Below, piece by piece: positions 32,173-42,761 of a DNA stretch of 64,000 nucleotides (position 1 is the first letter of the stretch; every line of letters starts with the position of its first letter). This DNA comes from Undaria pinnatifida (Eukaryota; Sar; Phaeophyceae; Laminariales; Alariaceae). The translations under genes and the position numbers were made by a program. The notes under the pieces were generated by a model that did not search any database, was not told the origin of the DNA, and saw nothing but the letters and a program-made list of their open reading frames with translations. The stretch covers positions 16,887,629 to 16,951,628 of the forward strand of contig JABAKD010000002.1 in NCBI GenBank assembly GCA_012845835.1, given 5' to 3'.

Positions 32173-32457
32173 GACGCGTGCTACGACACTTTTTTGCCTA
32201 AACACTTTCGAAATGGCACGGGCTCCTTAGCCCTAAATCGTCGGAATGTATGTAGTTCTCGCGCTTTACAATACAAATTTTTTTCTTGCACACCTACCAG
32301 GCCATGGAATTACTGTTCGTCGAGTTGCTTTTTTTTTCATTTTTCTTCAAGAAGAAAACAGTTTTCGCGCGGGTGCGGGGCGGTATAGAGCTCCCTCCGA
32401 AGGTGAGGCGAGTCTCAGGAAAAAACCGGTGAACCTTCATGTACCGTGGCACGTGTC
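32173..32457 (+). mobile_element. GACGCGTGCTACGA MITE, copy 6
   Basis: From GACGCGTGCTACGACACT to TACCGTGGCACGTGTC. Interior landmarks GGGCTCCTTAGCCCTAAATC and AGGCCATGGAATT are diverged but in order. Confidence 0.7.
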
Positions 32458-32544
32458 CGCCAAGTTTTCCCCTCTAGTCCCAAAGGGGTTATAACCAACT
32501 ATTGATAAGAGCTGCGATTCGGCAGGAGTCCACTACCAAAACAA

Positions 32545-32838
32545 GCCGGTAGGTACCGTTAGCCAACCAACTGACTTTAGTCAAGTCGGCTGACGGACAG
32601 CCGACTTGCCGACTTGAATCGAGCGAGCGAAGCGGGCCGAATCACCCCCCCCCCCGCGCGCGCGCGCCAACAAAAAAAAGAAAAACACATCCCGCATTAA
32701 ATAATCCTTTCTGAGGTAAGTACGCAAACCAAACGCGTCAAATAGGTCGGCACCTCCGGGAAACGTTTACCAGGTAACTATTAGCCCCACCAATAAGTTA
32801 GTCGATGGCGTAAGTCGTGCCGACTCACAGCTCTGGTT
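32545..32838 (+). repeat. Interspersed repeat, family R7, copy 2
   Basis: Aligns with 15057-15380: AGCCAACCAACTGACT, ACAGCCGACTTGCCGA, GAGCGAAGCGGGCC, a C run followed here by (GC)n, ACATCCCGC, GGTCGGCACCTCCGGGAAAC and AAGTCGTGCCGACTC. Confidence 0.65.
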
Positions 32839-33067
32839 ATTGGTTATAACCCTTTGACAACTGCGCCCGTGTGTCGGGCAGACACTTGGCAAAAAATGAC
32901 TCGGACTTACTCCGTACGGAACAATTTTTGCGATTAAAAAGTACTCGAGGTCGACTTCTCGAATTCGAGCCTCCCCCTGCCGCCCCTCCCCTCGGCATAG
33001 AGGGACTTTTTCCTGAACAAAATTAACACGACAGAAAGCGCCTACTCGTAGCGTGTGGACGCATTTT

Positions 33068-33200
33068 TTTACGCGAGTCGACTGAGGAAGAACAAAATGC
33101 CGACCCCTTCTGGCGATAAACGCCAAGGCATGCAATGAATAGTGAGGAGAAGTCGCTGCTGTGAGACCCCAGATCTGAGTTTGGGAAAAAAAAGTGCTGG
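33068..33200 (+). mobile_element. SINE remnant, body only
   Basis: Contains ACGCGAGTCGACTGAGGAAG, AAAATGCCGA, GGCGATAAACGCCAAGGCAT and CCCCAGATCTGAGTTTGGG, in the order of the 35.6-kb SINE body, and ends in an A run. Confidence 0.5.
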
Positions 33201-33499
33201 ACGAGAAAAAGTTTCAAGAGACAACAAACACGAGATGGGATGGCAAAAAAGAAAGAGAGCAAAGCAGGGGGCCGTATGCGCTATTAATAGCCCAATACAT
33301 CGGCACTATTCAGGGCACCGGCACAATTGGCAAAAGGGGTACTATAAATAATTCCTATGATAATAGTCACACGAACCGATTCCACCGGCACTACAGAGAG
33401 CTGTACATGGCGCTATTTAACCGGCATTATTGGGAGTTCTCCACCGTACGTACTAGGGCATTAATTAGTGGTTCGGCGTCTGTCCGCGCAACAGGCGAA

Positions 33500-33960
33500 G
33501 AACAACAGGCGACGCAAGGCCCCCGCAGGGCCCCCCGGAGGGTCGCCAGAGGCGAAAAAATACGCGATTTATGCGTGAATATACGCCTGAAAACCAAGTA
33601 ACGAACGAGTTTAAACGCCTCCCGAACCGCGAAAAGGCGTGTATCAGGATGCCTTGGGGTGTCGCCCTTGGAGGCCCCCCCGGGAGGGCCCCCGGAGGAC
33701 CGCCGGAGGGGAAAAAAAATGCGATATAAGCGCAAATATACGCCTGAAAACCAAGTAACGAACTTAAGCGCATCCCGAGAACCTCGAAAAGGCGTGTATC
33801 AGAATGCCTTGCGAGGGATGTCGCTCCCGGAGGGCCGCCGGAGACGAAAAAATTGCGATATTTGCACGAGTATTCGCCTGAAAACCAAGTAACGAACTAG
33901 GTTTAAACGCCTCCCGAACCTCGAAAGGCGTGTATCAGGATATCTTGGGATATTTTAAGG
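33500..33960 (+). repeat. Tandem repeat, about 150-bp unit, three copies
   Basis: Each unit has CGCCTGAAAACCAAGTAACG, AACGCCTCCCGAACC, GAAAAGGCGTGTATCAG and a GC-rich GGAGGGCCCCCGGAGG-type patch ending in GAAAAAAT(G/T)CGATAT. The GC-rich patch itself varies in copy number. Long minus-strand frames here are repeat artefacts. Confidence 0.75.
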
Positions 33961-34389
33961 CAGAAACGAGCTGGTTGCGCTTAGTATTAGTATTAGTATT
34001 ATACATACACTCCCGACGTCAGGAGCATCGCTGCACCCAGGTCAATCGACAAAAAAGAAACATGTTAATGCTGTATTCTTCGCTATTCGCCATTCGCCAT
34101 TCGCCATACATGGTCGGTGATCGGTGACGTTCCCAATGCCCTCTGTCGTTTCCATGTTACCGCTCGAGTAGCACATCAGCAGCAGCAGAAAGCCTGAGGA
34201 TAGGCCAGCGTATGGCCGAAGACGCCACGCCAGAAAGGCATGACTAAAAAAAGACCCCCCCCCCCCCCCTCCCTAGACCTTTATTTGTGCTGCACGCAAT
34301 ATCTGCCTAGCGGGTGAAACCCGACATGACGGGATATCTGCTCTAAATCCTCCCTTTCTGATGCAAGACTTGTTTCTCCCTATCGTACA

Positions 34390-35085
34390 TCAGTACAACG
34401 ATATCGCATGAATATGCCTGAAAACGCCGCAGAAAGCGTCGCCGAAGAGTAAATAAAAGTGCCTGAAACAAAAAATTGCCCATTTCCCCCTTCTTTGTAT
34501 TTCTTTGAAACACCAGGTACTGTATTATCGCAAATAGTAAGAAGAGTTGCCTCCCAAAACCAAATCGACGACTGGCGCATAGCAAAACAACGTAATACAA
34601 ACACTTACGGCGAATACCACAAAACGTGGCAAACCAAACATTACGTACGGCGAATACCAAAAAAAGCCTTCTGATTTCTTTTCGGCTACTACGGCGAATA
34701 GAAAAAGGTGCCTAAAAAAGAATAAAAGCCTACGGCGAACAGCAAAAGGTGCCTAGTAGTGCCTAGTGCCTACTATTTGTTCTCGACTATGAAGAAGGGG
34801 AAAATGGGCCTAAAAAATGTCCAACAATACGGCCAATTGGACAAAAAGTGCTTAAAAAAAAAAGTCGCCTACGGCAATTTAGAACCCCCCCCCCCGAAAA
34901 AAAAAAAAACGCCTGCGGCAATAAAAAATATCCTTTTTTTTTCTTGTTCGCCTGCGGCGAAAAAAAGATACCCACTTTTTTTTTCCGCCTTCGGCGAAAA
35001 GTGTTGCGCGCCCAAAATCGCGTGTTGCGTTGCGCCCAACCAGCCTCGTGGCGACTTCTGGCACAAAAACACTTTTTTTACCCAA
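34390..35085 (+). repeat. Array of CGCC-TNC-GGCG hairpin motifs
   Basis: At least eight variants of the self-complementary GCCTACGGCGAA (for example near 34600, 34650, 34690, 34732, 34868, 34912, 34955, 34987), often followed by AAAAGGTGCC or an A run. Each can fold into a CGCC/GGCG stem with a three-base loop. The DNA between is A/T-rich. No gene is recognised. Confidence 0.55.
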
Positions 35086-35644
35086 AAGTTGCGCGTTGCA
35101 ACAGCTAATTAATGCCCTTGTACGTACAGTACTCGTATGGTGTCGAGGCCCTCCTTGAGCCATTTCAAGGTTCAAGTCGATGTGAAAAAAAAACGCGTCC
35201 AACCATGCGCACATAAATAAGACAGAAACACATCGAAGCCTAGCGGTTTGACAGAAACAACATTGTCCGCTTGCTGTAGTACACAGTAACACACAATACA
35301 CAGCGTACTGCGTACTGCTGTGTGTCGAGATCTATTCCCCCTTTCGGGCAGTTGAGAAGGAAAAAGTGACCACACAAGATTTTTTTCCGACTACGGCATC
35401 GACCACTACAGTTCGTTTCGTTGGGGACGGTAAGGAGCGAACGCGAGATTTCAATTTTAACGGCGACAGAACACGGGACGACGTTCGAGTTACGTTATGA
35501 AGCGTCCATGGCACACCAACGCGCACAAGTTGACGGTAGCAGTAGTAATAATGGTTACAAACATCCTGTTGCGCGAGTCTCCAGCGACAACCATTTTATC
35601 CTTCATGAACAAAATTTGATTTCCGAATTACATGGTACAATGAG

Positions 35645-35982
35645 CCGGTCGCCCCGGTGGTCTAGTGGTTACCCTCGAATATCAGTAGCGTTGGTCCTTG
35701 AGTTCGATTCCCACCGTGGTGAGATTTCACATTATTGGCAAAAATGCAAAAAAAAGGATCAACTACTGAGAGCGCCTGGCCGCTTGGGTACGCACAATTC
35801 GACGCGAGTCGACGAGAGAAGAAAATGCTGAATTCTTATCGCGATAAAAACGAAGGCGCGTACCGCGGTGGGGAGGAGGGAGGAGGGCCCGCTATGCGAC
35901 CCCGCATCTGAGTCACTACTGGGAGGGAGGGCGAGAGCAGTGCGAGGATAATAGAAGGGTGGGAAAAAATAAAATAAAAATG
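35645..35982 (+). mobile_element. tRNA-derived SINE, full length
   Basis: The head GGTCGCCCCGGTGGTCTAGT then GGTTA carries a pol III A box, and GAGTTCGATTCCCACC is a B box, spaced as in a tRNA gene. No intact acceptor stem or CCA context is present, so this is not a working tRNA. The body holds GAGCGCCTGGCCGC, GCGAGTCGACGAGAGAAG, GCGATAAAAACGAAGGCGCG and GACCCCGCATCTGAG; it ends in an AAATAAAATAAAAAT tail. The 55.0-kb copy is about 85-90% similar by eye. Confidence 0.8.
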
Positions 35983-36342
35983 TAAGGGGTCGAAGGGCAC
36001 AGGCGCAGCACGACCTTAGTCCTACTGCCGCTGCTGAAAACACGATATAAACCCCTCCCCCAGGGGTGTAATATGTACATATTAACATATTATTAATCAG
36101 CTATGCACCTCTAAACAAAGTGCTTCTTTGTAAACACACCCTGATTCCACCCCGTATTGCGATCGTGGGGTTAGGTTAGCTGGGGCTCAGGCTTTGGGTC
36201 GGGTTGGGCCCTGGTAACAGGTACATCGGTACACTACTAGTTTTAATTGTATATTGAGCAGGTGTGCATGGCTTGTACACGAAGCATACTTCTATGGGTG
36301 CATAAACATGTTACTGCGCCGCACTGTTTCACAGCAATCGTC

Positions 36343-36452
36343 TGTGACCACCTAATAATCAAGATGTATCTCTCTAGGATGAAGAAGTAGCACGCACACT
36401 GGGTGTACTGACGTCGTTGGGTAGAAAGAACGGTTTAATGTGAAGACAACAA
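36343..36452 (+). repeat. Short LTR-like repeat, family R8, copy 2
   Basis: From TGTGACCACC through CTCTCTAGGATGAAGAA, ACACTGGGTGTACTG, TGGGTAGAAAGAACGGTTTA to ATGTGAAGACAACA. It matches 54828-54940 closely. Confidence 0.45.
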
Positions 36453-36459
36453 CAACTGC

Positions 36460-38058
36460 AGCTGTTTTGCGCCAACTCGTTTCATAGACGATGGATACGA
36501 CCGCACGTGTCGTGTTCGCCCTCTCTCGCGTTTCGCGGGTCCCAAATGATACAGCAGCAAGCAGTGTGTACACGAAGGCTGAAGTTGATATGCATTTTCA
36601 CCGCTGGAAAAATTCCACTCAAAGTCCGCTTAAATTCGTCCATAAAACGTGAGTGAGTGCAGTTCCTTGCTCGTTCTCCGAGCGCCAGCCCACTAAAAAC
36701 ACCAAAAACCGAGTGCGGCTGCATCGGTCCTGCACGCAAGTCTCCTGGCGACAGGCGAACTATCAGAAGAAATTTCACACCCTGTGCTCAGGGTCATTGA
36801 CCATTCGGCAGGGGAATGCCAACAAGCGTCCCAGGAAGGTGCCATCACAGCACGACCCCCCCCCCCCCCGCGCGCGCCCCCCGCGCGTACGTCGCACGGC
36901 CCAATGGACGCCAAAACCCACAGACGACAAATACCGAACACATCACACTCGCCCCGAGTCGACGCACCGGAGCACCGCGTTTGTCGCGGGACGACGCAAA
37001 CAGATGCAGGCTGGTATTGCTCCTCCACAAGCGGGGGGGGGGAGGGGGGGGGGGGACGGAACAGCTACTGTATAGCAGTGCACTAGTAGAGTGCACCGGA
37101 ATAGCGGTAGCAAGGGGGCGTGGGTGAAGGTAGCAACCTTCTTCTGTCTATTCCTGTCACACGACGTCGGTCCATTGCCTGCGCCACAACGAAACGGTGA
37201 CCTGCAACTGTCTGTAACACAACGCCCCCCCTTGCTACTGCTGTCTGTAAAGTACTGCGACCAAATGTCGGGAGGGGGGGGGACTCCCTTGTTTCTTGCC
37301 TTGGTCATTCGACCATTGACCACGCCTCCCTTTCGAGACGGCGCTGTCGAGGGGTGGGTGAACAGCAAACTGCTTGTAGAGTTAGTATGGCAATCAAACG
37401 TCGGGGGAGGGGGCGAGCAGCTTTACAGCTTCAACAGGAACCGCGGCGTTGTATGTAGCGAAAACACAGGAGACAAAAGCTGGCCGCAGCCTGAAACGGA
37501 AGATAACTGTAAGTCACCGGCCACTCGCCTCTCAACCCGGGTGCGTGTTCTAATGAAACGCCCTGGTACACTCGTATCGGTGCAAATAAACTTCACATTG
37601 CTGCAAGCTCGATTTCAACACCTTACACGTCAGAAACATAACCAACAAAAAACAAAAACAGCATCCACTCGCAGAATACGCCCCCCCCCCCCCCCCCGTA
37701 CCTTTCCCCTCCGCCAGTTCTCCGTGGGACAAGCAACCCTACCGCTTAATAAATCGTCGGCCAAGCAGCCAAAAGGTACAGGTAAGTAGCGTGACATAAA
37801 AGGCTCAAACGGTAAAAGGATCGAGAGAACATAAAAGGCTCAAACGGTAAAAGGATCGAGAGAACCAACGTGGAGGAAAGCGAATTATTTCATAGTAAGT
37901 TAAGACATTAATGAGTTCCCACACCTCAGGGAGACGATATGGAAACCTCTCAGCTCCCCCCCCCCCCGCCCTTCTACCTACCTAATCGCCGCCACCGGCT
38001 ACCACGGCGCCTGCAAAAGCGCGCCCAATAAAGAGAGCGCTCGCCCTCACCCTCGCCC
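36460..38058. other. Region 3' of the PPR gene, no supported gene
   Basis: C runs at 36857-36868 and 37681-37697, G runs at 37022-37055 and 37270-37280. A plus-strand open frame 37091-37789 (232 codons) crosses both runs and resembles no protein family, so I leave it out. A 37-bp unit starting ACATAAAAGGCTCAAACGGT is duplicated at 37793-37866. Confidence 0.4.
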
Positions 38059-40695
38059 TCACCCACTAGCACTGCCGCCCCCCCGAAGCCCTTCCAGAAG
38101 CTCCAAAGCCCGCTCCGCCCCTTCCAACCCCGAAAATTCAGCGACCATATCCTCCACTATCCTAGGCTTCGCGACGACCCCCTCAGCTCGCAACTCCTCC
38201 AGCAGGCCGCAAGCCTTCTCCCACTGCCCCGCAGCGCCGCAAGAGCGAACAGCCACCGAAAAAGAGAAGGGTGTCCGGACCAGCCCGGCCTCCTGCATCT
38301 CCTCCACCAGCCGCAGCGTGTCCTCCCACCGCCCCTGACGCCGGCGCGCCGACAAAGCCCAGTTAAAGCTGAACACGTCCGGTTTGAGTCCTACCCTCTT
38401 CATCTCGTCCATCTGCGCTTCCACCTCGTCTAACTTCCCCGCCCGCTCCGCCGCCTTCATGACCTCGTTGTGGGAGCGAACGCCCGCCCTCAGTCCCCTC
38501 GCTCGCATTTCCTCCATCAGCTCCACCGCTTTTTGCCAGTGCGCCTCCCCCTCCCCGTTACCGCACGCTTTGATCGCCGCCGCGTAGAGCGCGGTGGTTG
38601 TCTCGATTCCACCCGCCTGCGACTCCGCCAAGAGCTCTATGGCGAGGTCCGCCTGCCCCGCCGTGGCGCATGCGGACAACGCGGCGACGTAGCTCGCTTC
38701 CGTCGGCTTGTGCTGAGAGGACGCCGCCATCGACCGCAGGAGGTCCGCGGCCGCCTGCCCCGCCCCCGACCTAGAGCACGCCACGAGCGCCGAGTTGTAG
38801 TTGAACATGTTAGGCTCAACTCCGGCGGCGGGCATCGCGGCGAGGACCTCCAGCGCCTGCTCCGAGCGCTTCGCCACACCGAGGGCCGCGATGACGGCGC
38901 TGTAGCTGACGGTGTCGGGGTTTGGTCCGGCCTCGCCCATTTCGCGGAGGAGTGCCACTGCCTGTTCCCACATCCCCGCCTTCCCGCAGGCCGTCATGAC
39001 CTGGTTGTAGGTGACCACGTTCGCCTCCGTCCCCGCCGTCTGCATCTCTCGGAGGAGGGCCACCGCCTCCGCGCCGCGCTTCGCGCTGACGCATGCCACG
39101 ATGGCGGCGTTATACGTGGACACGTCCGGTTCGCCCCCCTCGCCCCGCATCTCCCCGATCAGCCCCACGGCGCGCTCCCACTGCTTAGCAGCGCCGCAAG
39201 CCAGGATGGCCGCCTTGTAGTTGAGCTTGTTGGGCTGCATCCCCTGCTCTCGCATGTCGGAGAGCATCGCCAGCGACTCGTTCCACTTGCCGGACTTCCC
39301 GCACGCCGTGATGATGTGGCTGTACGTTCGCGCATCCGGCTGTACTCCGCCGTTCTTCATCGCGCCCAGCATCTCCACTGCCTCCGCCCACTGAGAGGTG
39401 CCTCCCGCCGCCCGCAGAGCAACGTTGTAGGTCGCTAGGTCGGGCTGCACCCCGACCGCCTCCATCTCCGCGAGCAGATCGAGCGCCTTCTCACCCTGCT
39501 GGCCATCCCCGCAAGCTTTGATCGCGGCCGCGTAGGAGGCGTTATCCGGCGCGATGCCCACGGCACGCATCTCATCAAGCAGCGCCACGCAGGCCTCCCA
39601 GTTCCCTTCCCTCCCACACGCAAGGCTCGCCGAGTTCAAGCTTTCCAGGTCGAGGCCGGAGTCCTTGGGCAGGAACTCTTTCATCTCCAGGTACGCCTTC
39701 AGCGCGGGCTTCCATTGTCCGCTCTTCCCGAGGGCCATGATGATGGTCTTGACGCAGTAGGCATCGATCGCGACTCCGGCGTCCCGCATCTCCTCGAACA
39801 ACTTCAGCGCCTCCTGCCACATCATGGCGTCGCCGCAGGCCGAGATCGCGGCGGTGTAGCTGTGCGAGTGCGGCGTCCGATTCCCCATTCTGGCATCTTG
39901 GAGCAGCTCCAGCGCTTTCGCCGTCTGCCCCGAGTTACCGCAGGCGTAGATAGCTGCGCTCATGCAGAACACGTTTACCCTCCCCTTCCCCGCCCGCTCC
40001 TTCTCCAGCTCAAGCAGCTTCAGAGCCTCCTCCCACTGCTTGCACGCCCCACAGGCCTTAATCGCAGCACTAAGGCAAAACGAGTCAGGCTGCATGCCCC
40101 GTGCCCGCATCCTCTCCAGAATTTCAAGCGCCTCCTTCCATCTACGGGCTTTAGCCATGCGCCCGACACAGCTTCCATACATGAAGAAGGTCATCCCCCC
40201 GATAGTAGGGTCGGCGTCAGCGGCTCGTTCTGCGAAGTCGAGCTCGCGAAGCACCATGCGCCAGTCCCCAGGAGGCATGCTCTGCACTTTCAGCACGAAA
40301 TTCTTGGAGTGGAGGCCACCAGGTTGGCTCCGGGCGCCTCTACCGCTGCCGCGACCAGCCGTATCTCTAGCATGCACGTTGCTGTGGACTCGCTTCCGAG
40401 CCTGCGCTGAGATCTCTTGGCTGGGGACTGATGGTGTCGGCGCAGAGGACATGATGATTGCGGTTGCTGTGCGCCGTGCTCTGCTTGATATAGGTGGCAT
40501 GACATGAAGGCCGCGAGCGGTGACGGGAGCGCGGCTACCGCCGCTGCTGGCTCCAGCAGTATGCCATCGCGACAGATGCGGGAGCCAGGCATTCGACTCG
40601 CAGAGTATGGCGGGCGGCACGACGAATGCCATCGTGCCTGCTGTAGGTGTACGTGGCTTGCTCCGTGCGTTGCAAGTGTGGTGATAGATGAACAT
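38059..40695 (-). CDS. Pentatricopeptide repeat (PPR) protein, intronless
   Basis: An 878-residue frame. From about residue 167 to the end are some 19-20 tandem PPR units of 34-37 residues, each built like W-x-x-A-L-x-L-L-x-E-M-x-x-x-G-x-x-P-D then S/T-Y-x-x-A-I-x-A-C-G. PPR arrays bind single-stranded RNA base by base and act almost always in plastids or mitochondria, in RNA stability, processing or translation. The units are mostly of plain P type; there is no E, DYW or SMR domain at the C-terminus, which ends in a short Gly-rich tail. The first 165 residues are rich in Arg, Ser, Ala and Pro and poor in acidic residues at the very N-terminus, as expected of an organelle presequence. Starts at the Met residues near 22, 66 or 82 are also possible. 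GC content and codon use are distinctly higher than in the flanks. Confidence 0.93.
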   Translation of the reverse strand: MFIYHHTCNARSKPRTPTAGTMAFVVPPAILCESNAWLPHLSRWHTAGASSGGSRAPVTARGLHVMPPISSRARRTATAIIMSSAPTPSVPSQEISAQARKRVHSNVHARDTAGRGSGRGARSQPGGLHSKNFVLKVQSMPPGDWRMVLRELDFAERAADADPTIGGMTFFMYGSCVGRMAKARRWKEALEILERMRARGMQPDSFCLSAAIKACGACKQWEEALKLLELEKERAGKGRVNVFCMSAAIYACGNSGQTAKALELLQDARMGNRTPHSHSYTAAISACGDAMMWQEALKLFEEMRDAGVAIDAYCVKTIIMALGKSGQWKPALKAYLEMKEFLPKDSGLDLESLNSASLACGREGNWEACVALLDEMRAVGIAPDNASYAAAIKACGDGQQGEKALDLLAEMEAVGVQPDLATYNVALRAAGGTSQWAEAVEMLGAMKNGGVQPDARTYSHIITACGKSGKWNESLAMLSDMREQGMQPNKLNYKAAILACGAAKQWERAVGLIGEMRGEGGEPDVSTYNAAIVACVSAKRGAEAVALLREMQTAGTEANVVTYNQVMTACGKAGMWEQAVALLREMGEAGPNPDTVSYSAVIAALGVAKRSEQALEVLAAMPAAGVEPNMFNYNSALVACSRSGAGQAAADLLRSMAASSQHKPTEASYVAALSACATAGQADLAIELLAESQAGGIETTTALYAAAIKACGNGEGEAHWQKAVELMEEMRARGLRAGVRSHNEVMKAAERAGKLDEVEAQMDEMKRVGLKPDVFSFNWALSARRRQGRWEDTLRLVEEMQEAGLVRTPFSFSVAVRSCGAAGQWEKACGLLEELRAEGVVAKPRIVEDMVAEFSGLEGAERALELLEGLRGGGSASG

Positions 40696-40699
40696 GTGA

Positions 40700-41420
40700 A
40701 CGAAAATGCGCCAATATATTGCGAGGCGTTACGAAAGCGGGGACAGCGGGGAATCTATGCAGCGAGGCGCGCAAAATCCACGCAGACGCGCATGAATCTC
40801 ATCCTGCACCCAGTACCCCCCTGCAGCATGTCACGGGCTGGATTACAGCCATGGACTGCTGCTTGTTGTAGTTAGTACGAAAGCAGAGACTTGCGTGTAG
40901 TCCTAAGCTATTATCGCCACCAGAAACGCAAAGTGACCACTGCTGTGTGCACACAGACCCTTTACCGCGGTGCACAGGAAAAATACAGAAAGCGTAACTC
41001 TTCAACAGCAAGATATAGGCCAAAGCACAGCTACACCGCTACCCATCGAGGGCGAATGACTCAGATTCCCATCCCTTGCATCATGCTGGGGCCTGGGAAT
41101 ATGTCGGCATTTCAGTCGGGATCTACTACTGCAGCTGTTGTCGTAGCCCTCGTGGAAGCGTGCACACGCACACACACGTAATACGTAGCAGTAAATAAGG
41201 ATATACCTGGTGAGGATTTCGCGATGCAGTAGTTGCAGTGTAACGGCGTGCAGGGCACGAAAATGCATGTTCCTCTGTCAGCACAATACAGGTCCTAGCA
41301 AAGCAGGAGACGATGCAGCAGAAATTGCAAGTCAGTGGTTTCGGCCTATCAATCACGCCCAGACAGAGCAGAAAGACTTGCCAAGTGCTTGGTGTACACA
41401 AAGAGGACAGCACTGCATCT
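40700..41420. other. Upstream region of the PPR gene, nothing further recognised
   Basis: Presumably holds the PPR promoter on the minus strand. I see no distinct core-promoter motif. Open frames on both strands are short and unlike known proteins. Confidence 0.3.
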
Positions 41421-41423
41421 GAC

Positions 41424-41466
41424 TTTTTTTTTTTTTTTTTCATCCTCCGGCGGATGGGGAAAAATC
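41424..41466 (-). mobile_element. R2 retroelement 3' end, minimal fragment
   Basis: T(17) followed by CATCCTCCGGCGGATGGGG: the A tail and terminal hairpin of the R2 family in reverse, with the rest of the element absent. Confidence 0.6.
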
Positions 41467-41521
41467 TGACACTCCAATAAAACGCACGATAACTTGGACC
41501 TGCTACTCGTAGGTACCGGGT

Positions 41522-41788
41522 ATGTTCGAGGACGGAGCTACGATGGACAACACTATCACTTCGCTTGGGCTGGTCAGTGTTACTTGCCGGGTTACGTATG
41601 TTTTTTGTTTGATTAGTCTATTAATAGTTTCAAGTTTTCTTTTCCCCTTTTCAACATGCGACACACCCGGGACTTCAAGCCAACCACATCCCGATGAGGA
41701 AGCTTGTATCTACGATGAACCTGATTTTTTTAACGCTCCAAGTTTTATAGGCAGGCGTTCAGCGATAACCAGAGGTCGCGACCTATAA
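41522..41788 (+). CDS. Small membrane-anchored hypothetical ORF
   Basis: A frame of 88 codons. Residues 15-42 form a hydrophobic segment (VTYVFCLISLLIVSSFLF), followed by a polar, acidic tail (DEEACIYDEPDFF) and an Arg-rich end. I recognise no family. It may be chance; the flanks give no regulatory support. Confidence 0.2.
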   Translation: MFEDGATMDNTITSLGLVSVTCRVTYVFCLISLLIVSSFLFPFSTCDTPGTSSQPHPDEEACIYDEPDFFNAPSFIGRRSAITRGRDL

Positions 41789-42139
41789 TTGTGGGTTACC
41801 TCGCCTTCGGGCGGTTTGTCGGTTCTGCAGACTCTTTATTGGTGAAGCCATAACACAAACAAGCCTAAGGACTTATCGTTAGTGCGCGTACGACTTGACC
41901 TTCGACTGCCAAGTTCTTCGTTAGTCTGTGATCAGCCCTGCGGACTACCGTCTTTTACCGTGGCCCGCTCAACAGGGCGATACACGGGTATGCCGGCCTC
42001 GCGCAAGGACACAGCCGCGTTTGCACACATCGTGCACGACTGTGCCCTGGACGTCGCTATGGTTTTCACAGGTTGCTAAGCGACACGAGAGATGTTCCAG
42101 AATGATCGCCATATACTAACCCTTTCGGGATCAAGGTTT

Positions 42140-42761
42140 GATGAGTGCTACAATAGAGGTATAATAATAGCACTTTAGGCAAGGACATTTATTTTCTGAA
42201 TGACGGAGCTCCTTAACCTGTTCAACCCGGTCGCTCCGGTGGCGTATCAGGTGATCTTCGAGCCTGGTATGGGTCAGCTTCGTGAGTTCGAGTCCCCCCG
42301 AGTGCATACTCGTATACATTCATAGGGGCTAGTTTTCTTGTGCACAAATTGACTTGCGGAAAGCGCGAGTTAGCAACACTCGATGAAAATCGACGAGCAG
42401 TGGGATCGCTGAACCCTATGCGCAATAAAAATTGAAGGCAAGAATCGGAGGAGAGAAGGGACGACACCTGTGACCATGGCTTATCCAGAAAAAGCTGGAA
42501 AGCAGAAGTGTGCGACAAAAAAAATCCCATAACATGAAAAACATTCGACTAATAAAATCGTCGGAATGCCGTTTCTTGTTTCGCAACATGAATGCTTTTT
42601 AAAAACTAGACCATGAGTTTGGTCCTCGGGCTATACTTTGAGTTAGACTAAAAACTGGTTTTTGATGAAGGTGAAGAGCTGTTCCTCAATCGCAGAGCCT
42701 CAGAAATAAAAAGGGTGCACGTTTAGGTACCGTACTATTAGTACTATTAGTAGCATGTGTC
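42140..42761 (+). mobile_element. GACGCGTGCTACGA MITE, copy 7, split by a SINE
   Basis: Left part 42140-42225 has TGCTACAATAGAGGTATA and TTTCTGAATGACGGAGCTCC; the right part resumes at AAAATCGTCGGAAT (42555) and ends with the variant terminus GTACTATTAGTAGCATGTGTC. The interruption at 42228-42540 is a SINE, so the MITE is older than the SINE insertion. Confidence 0.7.
42228..42540 (+). mobile_element. tRNA-derived SINE inserted in a MITE
   Basis: Head CCGGTCGCTCCGGTGGCGTA with an A-box-like region and GAGTTCGAGTCCCCCC as B box; body with GCTGAACCCTATGCGCAATA, GAAGGCAAGAATCGG and CACCTGTGACCATGGC; A-rich end. Its body is closer to the 21.1-kb remnant than to the 35.6-kb copy, so at least two SINE subfamilies exist. 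Confidence 0.7.

Noticed and set aside
33427-33773. Two about 100-codon minus-strand proteins
   Set aside because: They are overlapping readings of the 150-bp tandem repeat and differ only by frame.
35645-35720. Functional tRNA gene
   Set aside because: The tRNA-like part lacks a paired acceptor stem and is fused to a body shared with several other loci, which marks a SINE.
37091-37789. 232-codon plus-strand open frame
   Set aside because: It spans G and C homopolymers, has no recognisable motif and no splice or promoter support; composition changes abruptly along its length.
38470-39438. 322-codon plus-strand open frame inside the PPR gene
   Set aside because: It is the antisense shadow of a GC-rich coding sequence; its Arg/His-rich text has no family resemblance.
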